From positions 1-42,332 of the forward strand of contig NZ_JAUSNF010000041.1 of assembly GCF_030646255.1 (NCBI RefSeq): 42,332 bases of DNA. The letters run 5' to 3'. Position numbers and translations under genes: made by a program. Shown in pieces: positions 31,568-39,664 of the stretch; position 1 is the first letter of the stretch, and each line of letters begins with the position of its first letter. The notes beneath the pieces were generated by a model, which ran no database searches, was not told where the DNA came from, and saw only the letters and a list, made by a program, of their open reading frames with translations. Source of the stretch: Candidatus Burarchaeum sp. (GTDB lineage: Archaea; Micrarchaeota; Micrarchaeia; Burarchaeales; Burarchaeaceae).

Positions 31568-32131
31568 ATGGCCGTGAAGAAAACTAAGAAAAAAATTGAA
31601 GTTAAAAATGCGAAACCGCGCGTTGAAAAAGCTAAAGCGGCTCCGGCCGCGATGCCTGCTGAAGAAAGTGAAAGCGTGCGGTTTTCGAAGATGCATCCTC
31701 TGCCAGAGCAGGAGGGCCCGCGTGAAACTACGGATTATGGCACGTGCCCGGTATGCAGAAGGCCGATGCAGGTGCTCGGAGGCTTCACGTGCGACTGGTG
31801 CGGGCTCGGCGTGTGCGAGCACTGCATCAAGAAGTATGAGGGAAGCGGCAAGTACATCTGCCTCTCGTGCGCTTCCAAACTTCCGCGGGCCGAGCAGCTC
31901 AAGATTACTGGTGCAGAAGACCTTACGGACCCTCAGCCAACAGCCATAGGCCGCACTTTCAAGTGGTGGATTACCCTGGCACTAATTGCCCTGCCCGTGT
32001 TCCTCGGCGGGGCGTGGTGGCTCTATGCAGCCGGCCTGCAAATCGAGGCGGTGGGGCTTATAATAGTGCTGATAGCACTTTTACTGTACTGGAACGAGGA
32101 GAGCCAGAAGTGGCTTGGGACTGCTACCTAG
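31568..32131 (+). CDS. Zinc-ribbon membrane protein between glmM and glmU
   Basis: Starts 4 nt after glmM. 187 aa: basic Lys/Ala-rich N-terminus (KKTKKKIEVKNAK), a Cys-rich zinc domain (about 60-100: CPVC, CDWCGLGVCEHC, CLSC; B-box or RING-like spacing) and two C-terminal membrane helices (WWITLALIALPVFLGGAWWLY and AVGLIIVLIALLLYW). Its place inside the UDP-GlcNAc gene set suggests a role in surface glycan assembly or simple co-transcription. No family recognised. Confidence 0.75.
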   Translation: MAVKKTKKKIEVKNAKPRVEKAKAAPAAMPAEESESVRFSKMHPLPEQEGPRETTDYGTCPVCRRPMQVLGGFTCDWCGLGVCEHCIKKYEGSGKYICLSCASKLPRAEQLKITGAEDLTDPQPTAIGRTFKWWITLALIALPVFLGGAWWLYAAGLQIEAVGLIIVLIALLLYWNEESQKWLGTAT

Positions 32132-32174
32132 GATTGCGAAGACGCGTGAATGAAAGCAGCGATTGGTGTTGAAA

Positions 32175-33422
32175 ATGAAATCCATAATATTGGCTGCGGG
32201 CGAAGGAGAGCGGCTCAGGCCGCTTACTTACACAAAGCCCAAGTGCATGCTGCCCGTAGCAGGCAAGCCGATTCTTGAGCATGTGCTTTTGGCAGTGCGG
32301 GATGCTGGCTTCAGGCAGGCAGTCATAGTTGTGAAGTATAAACAGGATAGGATTACGAGCTACTTCGGCGATGGGTCGAAGATGGGCATGCAGCTCGAGT
32401 ACGTTACGCAGGGCTCGAAGTACGGCACTGCGGCCGCATTTGCCACTGCCGAGCAGCTCGTGAATGATGATTTCCTGGGCATAGCGGGAGATGTGATTTG
32501 CGAGTCTGCAGATATCAGGGCCCTTGTGGATGCGCACCGCAAGCACGACGGGCTGATGACCGTGGGGCTAAAAGCCGTCGAGGTGAAGGAGCAGTACGGG
32601 ATTGCAGAAGTGCACGATGACATGATTACGGGCTTTGCAGAAAAGCCCAAGGAATCAAAGAGCAATCTGGCCAATGCGAGCATCTACGCATTTGATGCAA
32701 AGGCCATGGCTGAAATGGCCAAGATAACGCCATCCTCGCGCGGCGAGTACGAAGTTACTGACATGATAAAGAGCGGCAGGGCTCATGCCTATGAGCTGAA
32801 GGGCTACTGGCTCGACATGGGCGTGCCCTGGCAGCTGCTGGATGCTAACCGATACCTGCTCGAGAAAATGTGTGACAAGCGTGAGGGCAGGGTTGAAAAC
32901 TGCACTGTGAAGGGCAAGCTCATTATTGAAAAAGGTGCGCGCGTGTTTGACAGCTACATACAGGGCCCTGTGTTTATTGGAGCAGATTCAAGTGTCGGCC
33001 CGCATGCATACCTGCGCGAGGGCACGAGCATAGGAAGAGGGTGCGACATTAGCGATTCATCCACAATAAAGAACAGCATTTTGATGGACGGCGTGAATGC
33101 AAAGCACCTGACTTACATTGGCGACAGCATTGTGGGCGAGCGCGTGAACTTCGGCGCGGCCACGCAGGTTGCAAATTACAGGTTTGACGAGGGTACGATA
33201 AAGAGCTTGGTGAAGGGCGCGGTAGTTGATACGGGCAAGACCAAGCTGGGCGTGGTGGTCGGCGATGACACCAAGACCGGCGTGCTTTCATGCGTGATGC
33301 CGGGCAAGAAGATTGGCTCGAACTGCTGGATTGGCGCTGGCGTTGTGGTCGAGAATGACGTGCCTGATGATACTGCAATATTTGTGGAGCAGAAGCTGAA
33401 GACTATAAGCAGGAAGAAGTGA
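32175..33422 (+). CDS. glmU: Bifunctional sugar-1-phosphate nucleotidylyltransferase/acetyltransferase (GlmU-like)
   Basis: ATG at 32175 with GGTG 5 nt upstream (track start 32163 is a TTG). 415 aa. N-terminal nucleotidyltransferase domain with LAAGEGERLRPLTYTKPK (residues 6-23), the NTP- and sugar-binding core and FAEKP. C-terminal left-handed beta-helix of hexapeptide repeats from about residue 245 (FDSYIQGPVFIGADSSVGPHA, IGRGCDISDSS, IGSNCWIGAGVVVENDV). In archaea such enzymes acetylate glucosamine-1-P and form UDP-GlcNAc; other sugar-phosphate substrates are possible. Forms a pathway with glmM. Confidence 0.93.
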   Translation: MKSIILAAGEGERLRPLTYTKPKCMLPVAGKPILEHVLLAVRDAGFRQAVIVVKYKQDRITSYFGDGSKMGMQLEYVTQGSKYGTAAAFATAEQLVNDDFLGIAGDVICESADIRALVDAHRKHDGLMTVGLKAVEVKEQYGIAEVHDDMITGFAEKPKESKSNLANASIYAFDAKAMAEMAKITPSSRGEYEVTDMIKSGRAHAYELKGYWLDMGVPWQLLDANRYLLEKMCDKREGRVENCTVKGKLIIEKGARVFDSYIQGPVFIGADSSVGPHAYLREGTSIGRGCDISDSSTIKNSILMDGVNAKHLTYIGDSIVGERVNFGAATQVANYRFDEGTIKSLVKGAVVDTGKTKLGVVVGDDTKTGVLSCVMPGKKIGSNCWIGAGVVVENDVPDDTAIFVEQKLKTISRKK

Positions 33423-33426
33423 ACAT

Positions 33427-34233
33427 ATGAGCGATACTGATAGACCGCCTGCTTACACTATTCTTACCTTACTTACATTGTACTTCACCTTGACAACAAG
33501 TATTAATGCATTTTCTGCTTCTGAGAGCGGGCAAATTGATACACTAGTATCACAATATTCTATGGAGTTAAGAACGATATATGATTCATCAACTATATAC
33601 GCTGAGATTATACAGCTTACAGTTGCATCAATTCCAAAAGAGAGTGTAACACACAACTTATTCGAAGGTGAAGACCATTGCAAAAACGAATGTTTTTACT
33701 CATATATATCTGAAGATTGCATATGGTGCATAGACAGCTATCTAAATCATTCTAGAGATTGCCCATGGTTACCTGCCGTAACGCCCGGCATACCCGTTAA
33801 ATCAATCAATAATAGCTGCGGAATTTCAAAGTCAAAATACCATGATAATAAAAGTGATTGGATATTTCAATTACCGATAGGCTCTGTTCCATATAATGAG
33901 TGGCAATTGCTAACAAATAAGTATAAGGAAATTAAACAAAAAATAAGTGATGATGAAAAACGAATCAAAGAAATACAAGAGGATACAGAAAACCAAGAAA
34001 AAAGAGGCAATATATTGAAAAATAGAATTTTCTATTCGAAGATAGTGGCATATATTCAGATAGTTTCAATCATATATGTGATAATTGATGCCTATTTCAT
34101 ACCTATTAAACGAGTTTTAATCCTTATTAAAAAACGTTTTATAAAAAATGAATTTCCAAATATTATTTCATATATTTTATATGCAAACACAGTATTTTTG
34201 ATTCTGTTACTACTATTACTAGTTCTTCATTAA
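33427..34233 (+). CDS. AT-rich membrane protein of foreign composition
   Basis: 268 aa, 4 nt after glmU. Codon use is much richer in A and T (many ATA, AAA, TTA) than both neighbours, which points to recent acquisition. N-terminal hydrophobic segment (AYTILTLLTLYFTLTTSINAF) acts as signal anchor; then an extracytoplasmic region with a Cys cluster (CKNEC, CIWC, C) and glycosylation-like N-x-S/T sites; a charged coiled coil (YKEIKQKISDDEKRIKEIQED); and two C-terminal membrane helices (YIQIVSIIYVIIDAYF, LYANTVFLILLLLLLVL). No family recognised. Could be a defence, toxin-immunity or phage-derived surface protein. Confidence 0.75.
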   Translation: MSDTDRPPAYTILTLLTLYFTLTTSINAFSASESGQIDTLVSQYSMELRTIYDSSTIYAEIIQLTVASIPKESVTHNLFEGEDHCKNECFYSYISEDCIWCIDSYLNHSRDCPWLPAVTPGIPVKSINNSCGISKSKYHDNKSDWIFQLPIGSVPYNEWQLLTNKYKEIKQKISDDEKRIKEIQEDTENQEKRGNILKNRIFYSKIVAYIQIVSIIYVIIDAYFIPIKRVLILIKKRFIKNEFPNIISYILYANTVFLILLLLLLVLH

Positions 34234-34381
34234 GGATATGTGAAGAAAGGGACGACTAGCAGGACAAGATTCCTAAAATTGTTCGGTTTTCATCAAACAA
34301 GTATATCTTTTAACTGCCATCTAGGCGAATATTTTACTGACTTTGCACAACTCAGCCTAGATTCGCGTTGTCTCTCCGAGC

Positions 34382-34421
34382 CATTCACACCGCGTGAATG
34401 AAGCATTCACAACCCGTGAAT
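34382..34421. repeat. Two tandem dyads between convergent genes
   Basis: CATTCAC-ACCGC-GTGAATG (34382-34400) and ATTCAC-AACCC-GTGAAT (34405-34421), 22-bp period, immediately 3' of the ABC-permease stop. Upstream, CTAGGCGAAT (about 34321) can pair with either GCCTAG or ATTCGC (about 34355-34366). No gene is visible in 34234-34427. Could be operators, a terminator or a small RNA. Confidence 0.6.
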
Positions 34422-34427
34422 AGTCCC

Positions 34428-35177
34428 TCAAATTGAAGTCTTCCCGAAAAGGTAGCTTGCGATTACAGTCACGACTGCAAAGAATGCGAAAAGCACTGAG
34501 AGGTCGAGCATGAGCGGATAGGCACCGGCATTTAGGAGCAGGTCGCGCATGGCATCTATGCCATAGCTGAGCGGGTTTAACGATGCAATCACACGGAGCC
34601 AGTCAGGCATTTTGTCAAGAGGAAAGAGCGCGTTTGAGAGGAAGAAGAGGGGCATGATTACAAAGTTCATCACGAGCTGGAAGGTCTCGACCTCGCGTAT
34701 GACTGATGCGAAGGCAATGCCGACTGCCACAAAGGATGCGGCTATGAGCGCCATAACGAGCACAGTCAGCAGGAACTGGGGCGCAGCGGGCAGGCTCATG
34801 CCCATGAATGTGCCCAACAAAAGAATGATGAGGCCCTGCAGTACTGAGGTTGTGGCCCCGCCCAAGATTCTGCCCAAAACAATGTTCAGCCTGTCAGTGG
34901 GCGCTACCAGCATTTCCTTAAGGAAGCCGAACTCGCGGTCCCATATTATCGACACGCCGGAGAACATGGAGTTGAAGAGAAGAGTCATGCCCACGATTCC
35001 AGGCACGATAAAGAGATTGTAGTTGAGGCCCGGCATAAGCGAGCCTATGCCCGAACCGAGCGCAAACATGAACAGCAGGGGCATGCCGAGGCTGCCCACC
35101 ATCCGCCCCTTGGAGTTGGTGAAGCGCTTGAACTCGCGCAACCAGACTGCGTAGATTTTATCCAATTCAATGGCCAC
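34428..35177 (-). CDS. ABC-2 type transport permease (DrrB-like)
   Basis: I use the GTG at 35177 (249 aa, VAIELDKIYAVWLREFKRF), the usual beginning of this family; it overlaps the ATPase end by 11 nt, so translation is coupled. Six membrane helices with family motifs MVGSLGMPLLFMFALGSGIG, the loop GVSIIWDREFGFLKEMLVAPT and LFFLSNALFPLDKMPDWLRV, followed by NPLSYGIDAMRDLLL. Exports drugs, lipids or surface polymers with its ATPase. Confidence 0.93.
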   Translation of the reverse strand: MAIELDKIYAVWLREFKRFTNSKGRMVGSLGMPLLFMFALGSGIGSLMPGLNYNLFIVPGIVGMTLLFNSMFSGVSIIWDREFGFLKEMLVAPTDRLNIVLGRILGGATTSVLQGLIILLLGTFMGMSLPAAPQFLLTVLVMALIAASFVAVGIAFASVIREVETFQLVMNFVIMPLFFLSNALFPLDKMPDWLRVIASLNPLSYGIDAMRDLLLNAGAYPLMLDLSVLFAFFAVVTVIASYLFGKTSI

Positions 35178-36153
35178 GGAACATACGCCTCCGCATTTCA
35201 TCCACTCCTGAACCTTTTTCCTCTCTTATCGACCTGCCAGTATAATGTATGAATACATCCTCAAGGCTTGGCTTGTGCGTCTCGATTGAGTTGACCGCTA
35301 TCTTCGCCTTTTCTGCCAGCTTCATTACAAGAGGGATTGCGCGGCCGGGCTCGGGCGTGCCAAATGTGAGAACCTGGCCGGCTATTTTAGCATTCGTATG
35401 CTTCACGCTCTTGCTCTTGCCTAATTCTGCAAGAAGCTTCTGCGGGTCCGAGCAGTCTATCTGTATGGAGCTGCCCTGCACAATGTTCTTAAGCGCAGCA
35501 GGCGTGTCGAGCGCAACTATTTTCCCATGGTCAATGATGGCAACGCGGTCGCACAGGTAGTCAGCTTCTTCCAAGTAGTGGGTTGACAAGATTATAGACA
35601 CGCCCTCGCGCCTGAGCTTCTCAATATACTCCCAGATGTGGCGCCGCGTCTGCGGGTCAAGGCCCAGCGTGGGCTCGTCAAGGAAGAGAAGCTTTGGGGT
35701 TTGCAGAAGGCCGCGCGCAATCTCGAGCCTGCGCTTCATTCCGCCTGAGAACACGCGCACCTGCTTGTCCGCCCATTCCGGAAGGTCGACGAGTTCCAGC
35801 ACCGCTTTTATGCGCTTTTGCCTCTCGCCGCCCGGAATGCCGTAAAGCCTTCCGTGTATGTCAAGGTTGTCGAACGCGCTCAGCCTGTCGTCGAGCGTGT
35901 GGTCCTGGAAGACCACGCCTATGGACGTGCGCACCTGATGCGCCTGCGTTTTGATGTCAAACCCGTTTACTTTTGCAGAGCCGCTTGTGGGCTTGAGCAG
36001 GGTTGTAAGCATGTACATGGTCGTGCTCTTGCCCGCGCCATTTGGCCCGAGCAGGCCGAAGAGCTCGCCCTCCTTAACTGTAAGGTTCAGCCCGTCCACT
36101 GCCGTGAAGCCGTTGAATTTCTTGGTTAGGCCTTCGGTTTCGATGATGTTCAT
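35167..36153 (-). CDS. ABC-2 transporter ATPase (DrrA-like)
   Basis: Start at ATG 36153 (MNIIETEGLTKKFNG, 328 aa), 10 residues shorter than the track. Motifs in order: Walker A GPNGAGKST, Q-loop VVFQDHTLDD, signature FSGGMKRRLEIARGL, Walker B LLFLDEPTLGLD, H-loop STHYLEEAD. The C-terminal ~90 residues are the DrrA-type extension (KPSLEDVFIHYTGRSI). It energises the permease encoded next. It lies 26 nt after an AbrB-type regulator, so the three genes form one regulated exporter operon. Confidence 0.94.
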   Translation of the reverse strand: MNIIETEGLTKKFNGFTAVDGLNLTVKEGELFGLLGPNGAGKSTTMYMLTTLLKPTSGSAKVNGFDIKTQAHQVRTSIGVVFQDHTLDDRLSAFDNLDIHGRLYGIPGGERQKRIKAVLELVDLPEWADKQVRVFSGGMKRRLEIARGLLQTPKLLFLDEPTLGLDPQTRRHIWEYIEKLRREGVSIILSTHYLEEADYLCDRVAIIDHGKIVALDTPAALKNIVQGSSIQIDCSDPQKLLAELGKSKSVKHTNAKIAGQVLTFGTPEPGRAIPLVMKLAEKAKIAVNSIETHKPSLEDVFIHYTGRSIREEKGSGVDEMRRRMFRGH

Positions 36154-36179
36154 TTGCCCGCCTATTTTCTCGCTGAATT

Positions 36180-36398
36180 TCAAACCTGCTTCAATATGCT
36201 TTCCGCGAACTTCTTGAGTATGTCGGCCTTGAGGAGCACCAGGGCGCGCCCGTGGCCGCCCATAACGACCAGTTTGTCACCGTTCTTTATGCCAAACTGG
36301 TCCCGTGCCTCCTTAGGTATTACGATTTGGCCCCGCTCGCCAACGGAAACGACGCCGTAAATTCGCTTGTCCTTCATGAGTTCAGACATATAATTCAT
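36180..36398 (-). CDS. SpoVT/AbrB-family transcriptional regulator
   Basis: 72 aa. The swapped-hairpin domain spans most of the protein (YGVVSVGERGQIVIPKEARDQFGIKNGDKLVVMG), then a helix LLKADILKKFAESILKQ. GQIVIPKEAR is the family signature. The ATG at 36398 is about 22 bp from the TTTAAA box, so probably leaderless. A direct repeat lies between the box and the start, suggesting autoregulation. First gene of the ABC-exporter operon and its likely repressor. Confidence 0.92.
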   Translation of the reverse strand: MNYMSELMKDKRIYGVVSVGERGQIVIPKEARDQFGIKNGDKLVVMGGHGRALVLLKADILKKFAESILKQV

Positions 36399-36402
36399 AC
36401 TT

Positions 36403-36423
36403 TACATACTATACATATTTAAA
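36403..36423 (-). promoter_or_regulatory. Promoter and putative operator of the AbrB-exporter operon
   Basis: Minus strand: a TTTAAA box (36418-36423) followed by TATGTA-TAG-TATGTA (36403-36417), a 6-bp direct repeat with 9-bp period located between the box and the ATG. A bound regulator would block initiation. Confidence 0.55.
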
Positions 36424-36426
36424 TGT

Positions 36427-37005
36427 TTATTTGTCGCTGCTCGCATTCATTGCGGGTTTTGCATTTTCAAGATAACTTTTTCCCTCGTCTCTTGAGAGCA
36501 ACGCCTGCCCAGGCATGTGCAGCACCAGGCCCTGCGCGTCTTCAGGAACCTCTACATAAAAGTCCACGTACTCAGCCGTGAGGCCAGGGTCAATGGTAGG
36601 CGATTCGCGGAAGACCTTGTCCCGCCCGCCGGCCACGTCAAAGCGCCTGCCCTCGTCGTCCGTAACGAACAGGCTGCCCTTGTTCGGATAGCTTTTCTCC
36701 TTTCCAAGGTTCTCGATTGAAATGTCGAAGATTACGAATTTCGCGCCCGCGCGGGCAGTTGTTGTTGAAGCAAACATGGCAATGCCCTGCATAACGCTGT
36801 CGGTCTCATGCACGTTTGTAATCGTGTAGCGGAAATTTTCAACTGTGAACGGCTGGCCAGGCACGGCTATTTGCTGCTCGGGCTGATTATCCGGGTTGTC
36901 TGCTTTTAGGAGAAATAGGACCACTGAAATAAGCAGAAGAGAAACTGCTGCTGTTATGAAGAAAGAAAATGCCAGCCTGGTTTTACCCACCATATCTCCC
37001 GCCAT
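36427..37005 (-). CDS. Membrane-anchored DUF4352-like protein
   Basis: 192 aa: N-terminal membrane helix (LAFSFFITAAVSLLLISVVLFLL), a short linker and a beta-sandwich (residues 48-175) with the DUF4352 pattern: FTVENFRYTITNVHETD, then AGAKFVIFDISIENLGKE, SLFVTDDEGRRFD and LTAEYVDFYVEVPEDA. The domain is common in exported proteins of Gram-positive bacteria and archaea; role unknown. ATG 37005 or 36993. Divergent from a lipoprotein gene across a shared TATA box. Confidence 0.8.
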   Translation of the reverse strand: MAGDMVGKTRLAFSFFITAAVSLLLISVVLFLLKADNPDNQPEQQIAVPGQPFTVENFRYTITNVHETDSVMQGIAMFASTTTARAGAKFVIFDISIENLGKEKSYPNKGSLFVTDDEGRRFDVAGGRDKVFRESPTIDPGLTAEYVDFYVEVPEDAQGLVLHMPGQALLSRDEGKSYLENAKPAMNASSDK

Positions 37006-37036
37006 TCCCAGCTGCTAAGTGCTATTTGTTGAAGGC

Positions 37037-37043
37037 ATATAAA
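37037..37043. promoter_or_regulatory. Shared TATA box between DUF4352-like and lipoprotein genes
   Basis: ATATAAA within GGCATATAAAGC; minus reading CTTTATATG. It is 35 bp from the ATG at 37005 and 40 bp from the ATG at 37080, and no other AT-rich box is seen in the 74-bp gap. Confidence 0.55.
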
Positions 37044-37079
37044 GCTGCGTGCGGTTTTGATTACGGGGAGGCTGAGAAT

Positions 37080-37754
37080 ATGGATAACAAGTTTGCGGTT
37101 AGTTTGGTCATAGTTTCTGTGCTTGCACTTTTCCTGCTTGCGGGCTGCAGTTCACAGCAAACGCAGGCGCCGGCACAGCAGGGCTCGCCGCAGCAACCGG
37201 TGTTTCCTGGTTCAGAAGGCGTGCAGCCATCAGCGCAGCCCATAGTGCCGCCCAACGCGCAGGGAGGCTATGTCGGCTCGCCAACCTCGCCGGACACGAA
37301 TAGTGTGGAAGAGGCCCCGGTGCCAGCGCCTTCCACGCCAACTGAGCAGGAAAACACCGATCCCGCAAATTCAACAGGACCCACAAGGATAGGCGTGGAT
37401 CTTCCGCCGGATCCTGCAGCAGGAAATGTGCGGTTTATAGTCGAGGTGCCTGCCAGCACGCCTGCCAATTCCATAATCTACCTGGAGACTTATGATGTGA
37501 ATGGTAGCGTGTGGAGAATGTACCAGATGAGCAAGGACGAATACCTTGGCTGGAATGTTGAGCTGGACCTGGCAACGAGCGGCGGGGTCGAGGACGGCTC
37601 ATTCCACTACCGCTACTCGCGCGATGGCAAGGGCTACGAGACTGCGGAGAAATTAGGCCCATGGGAAATGCCGAACGCCTACCGGACGCGCGCACTGGAA
37701 GAAATTTCAGGAAAGGATGTGCCGGACAAGGTAACTGAATGGAGAGATGTATAA
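37080..37754 (+). CDS. Lipoprotein with a carbohydrate-binding-like beta domain
   Basis: ATG 37080 with GGGGAGGC before it; the track start lies in the promoter. 224 aa: lipoprotein signal (VLALFLLAGC, Cys about residue 23), a long Gln/Pro/Ser-rich spacer (25-115), then a C-terminal domain (NVRFIVEVPASTPANSIIYL, YLGWNVELDLATSGG, FHYRYSRDGKGYE) that resembles CBM20/AMPK-type starch-binding folds, in which V/R-F-x-V strands and W...LDL...YRY are typical. Glycan binding at the surface is a reasonable but untested inference. Confidence 0.75.
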   Translation: MDNKFAVSLVIVSVLALFLLAGCSSQQTQAPAQQGSPQQPVFPGSEGVQPSAQPIVPPNAQGGYVGSPTSPDTNSVEEAPVPAPSTPTEQENTDPANSTGPTRIGVDLPPDPAAGNVRFIVEVPASTPANSIIYLETYDVNGSVWRMYQMSKDEYLGWNVELDLATSGGVEDGSFHYRYSRDGKGYETAEKLGPWEMPNAYRTRALEEISGKDVPDKVTEWRDV

Positions 37755-37781
37755 GCCATGTGGAAAAAACGAGGTGGTTGA

Positions 37782-38663
37782 ATGATGCGTGTTGCAGTAG
37801 TATCTTTTGTTGCCATCCTTTTTTTCGCGGGCACAAGCTTTGCCGCGAGCGTGCCCTCGTGGGTGCAGCCTGGCGTAACTGCCAACTACGAGGTAATTTC
37901 ATCATTTTACGAGAATGACCAGCCGGTAGAAAATGGGGGCGCCCAGGGCACTGTTGAGATAAGTGTGAGCCAAGTCAGCGGAAATGCCGTAACAGGCACT
38001 GCAACGGCGAATATTCCAGCTGCAATGAAAACTGACACTTACGATCTGAACTGCGTTGAGGGCAGCAAGTGCGACTGGCGCTTCTGGGTCGACCCGTCTG
38101 ACCCGACCAACTCGGCTACCGGACCGAACGGCGAGAAGTTGGAAGTGCTCGGCAGGGGGCCTTTTGAATATTACGGAGGCGAGACCGTGCCTGATGCGAC
38201 AATGATAGGTTATTCAAACGAGCAGACTGGCATTTCCTACCGCTACACGTTTGACTCGAGAACAGGTCTAGTATATGCGTATGTTGAAGACTTTCCGACT
38301 CAGAAAACCTACATGTACTATCGCTCCATTAGTGCGGACCTGAGCGCGTATCAGCCGCCTGCCGGAATTCCGCAAACGCCGGCTGCGCCAACAGGCCAGC
38401 AGACAGGAATTCCGGGCCAGCAAACGCCTGCAAGCGGGCAGCAAACTGGAATTCCTGGACAGCAGCAGACGCCTACAACAGGACAGCAGGGTGCTGTCGC
38501 TACGCAAGGAACAGACGCTCAGCAGGGAACTACTGGTGCAACTGCAGGCCAGCCTGCGCAAGATGGCGGCGCAACTGCGGCCCAGAAAGGAAGCTTGTGC
38601 CCCGTGGCTGCAGCATTGCTGCTGCTCGCTGGCTTTGCATATTTCCGCAACGCACAGCGCTAA
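37782..38663 (+). CDS. Secreted protein with Gln/Pro/Thr repeats and C-terminal anchor
   Basis: 293 aa. GAGGTGGTTGA precedes the ATG. Signal peptide (VAVVSFVAILFFAGTSFAAS), a beta domain (about 20-190) with two Cys (DLNCVEGSKCDW), a low-complexity stalk with repeats of GQQTGIPGQQTP (about 195-265), and a C-terminal hydrophobic helix followed by RNAQR. The layout resembles surface proteins held by a C-terminal segment, with a stalk that may be glycosylated on Thr. Ends 4 nt inside the convergent gene. Follows the lipoprotein gene by 27 nt. Confidence 0.75.
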   Translation: MMRVAVVSFVAILFFAGTSFAASVPSWVQPGVTANYEVISSFYENDQPVENGGAQGTVEISVSQVSGNAVTGTATANIPAAMKTDTYDLNCVEGSKCDWRFWVDPSDPTNSATGPNGEKLEVLGRGPFEYYGGETVPDATMIGYSNEQTGISYRYTFDSRTGLVYAYVEDFPTQKTYMYYRSISADLSAYQPPAGIPQTPAAPTGQQTGIPGQQTPASGQQTGIPGQQQTPTTGQQGAVATQGTDAQQGTTGATAGQPAQDGGATAAQKGSLCPVAAALLLLAGFAYFRNAQR

Positions 38664-39634
38664 CCATAATAGGGCTCGATATACGCCTTCAGCTCCTGCG
38701 TGACTTTCACTTGCATCGGCATCCCATCGGCAGTTATGTAAGTCCACTCACGCTCGGTCTTCACAGGCACGCGGATGTTGCTCTTCGCCATGAAAGGATA
38801 GCCCGTGAGCGGGCCGCGCACCTTCCACACGGTCATCGTCTCGCCCTTGTAGGTTATCGGGTTCTGCACGAACGTGATTTCAAATTTCTGCGCGGTGAAT
38901 ATCCCTATCGGAACCTCGACGGTTTCAGTGCCTATTTGCCCTATGGAAGTTATGCTGGAGCAGTTGAACACGATGTCGAGCATGGTTGCGAACTCGCGCT
39001 GATAAAGGCATTCGGATGACGTGCTGTTCACCCATACCTTTATCGTGTCAGTCCGGTTCTTTATGCTCAGCGTGTAGCTGTTGAGCCGGTTGTACCTTGC
39101 CTTCATTTTTTCAACAGGATCATAGACCGGCTCGCCCGGCTCAACGAAAATCTGCTTCTCGTCGCACAGCTTGGGCGCATTGTTAACCTGGGTGCACTCG
39201 TCATAGTAGTAGCTGAAGCCGTCGGTGTACTCGTAGAGGTAAGAATAGGTGAGGGGGCAGTCCTGCGGGCACTGGCCGAAAGTCTCGTTGGCGTCATTGC
39301 CTGCGCACTTGCCATCGCCGCACACTACTGCGGGCTCGGGCGGCGCGGCATTGATGGGCGGCTGCTCGGGCTGCACAGGTGGTTTTGGCGCGGGAGGCTT
39401 TTGCTCAGGTGTCGTGGTTTCGGGCTGCACGTCTTCCGCCGTCTCATTCGTAAGTGTGACATTTACGCCCTCCACGACCACTACGGGCGTGCAGGAAGCA
39501 AGGTCTGACGCAAGCTCGCCATTCGGGCATTTGTATGGCTCCGGAGGCTTCTGCTGGAGCTGGCTCGGGTCAATGGTGCAGCCGGCTAGGAGAAAAATAA
39601 TTAGCGAGAAGGCGAAGATAATGGACTTGCGCAT
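38660..39634 (-). CDS. Lipoprotein with a CGDGKC-type Cys motif
   Basis: 324 aa. Lipoprotein signal (FSLIIFLLAGC, Cys 19), Pro/Glu-rich spacer (about 75-100), then CGDGKCAGNDANETFGQCPQDC, a compact Cys/Asp motif common in exported proteins of DPANN archaea and related to Ca-binding loops, and a ~190-residue C-terminal beta domain (YTLSIKNRTDTIKVWVNSTS, EVPIGIFTAQKFEITFV) with N-x-S/T sites. TATA-like TTTTAATACC 26 bp upstream, so leaderless. Likely a cell-surface binding protein; ligand unknown. Confidence 0.8.
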   Translation of the reverse strand: MRKSIIFAFSLIIFLLAGCTIDPSQLQQKPPEPYKCPNGELASDLASCTPVVVVEGVNVTLTNETAEDVQPETTTPEQKPPAPKPPVQPEQPPINAAPPEPAVVCGDGKCAGNDANETFGQCPQDCPLTYSYLYEYTDGFSYYYDECTQVNNAPKLCDEKQIFVEPGEPVYDPVEKMKARYNRLNSYTLSIKNRTDTIKVWVNSTSSECLYQREFATMLDIVFNCSSITSIGQIGTETVEVPIGIFTAQKFEITFVQNPITYKGETMTVWKVRGPLTGYPFMAKSNIRVPVKTEREWTYITADGMPMQVKVTQELKAYIEPYYG

Positions 39635-39664
39635 GAGACTAGATGGAGGAGGAGGTATTAAAAT

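Noticed and set aside
38390-38500. GQQTGIPGQQTP coding repeats considered as a DNA-level repeat or CRISPR-like array.
   Set aside because: Units are short, irregular and consistent with a low-complexity protein stalk; no spacers.
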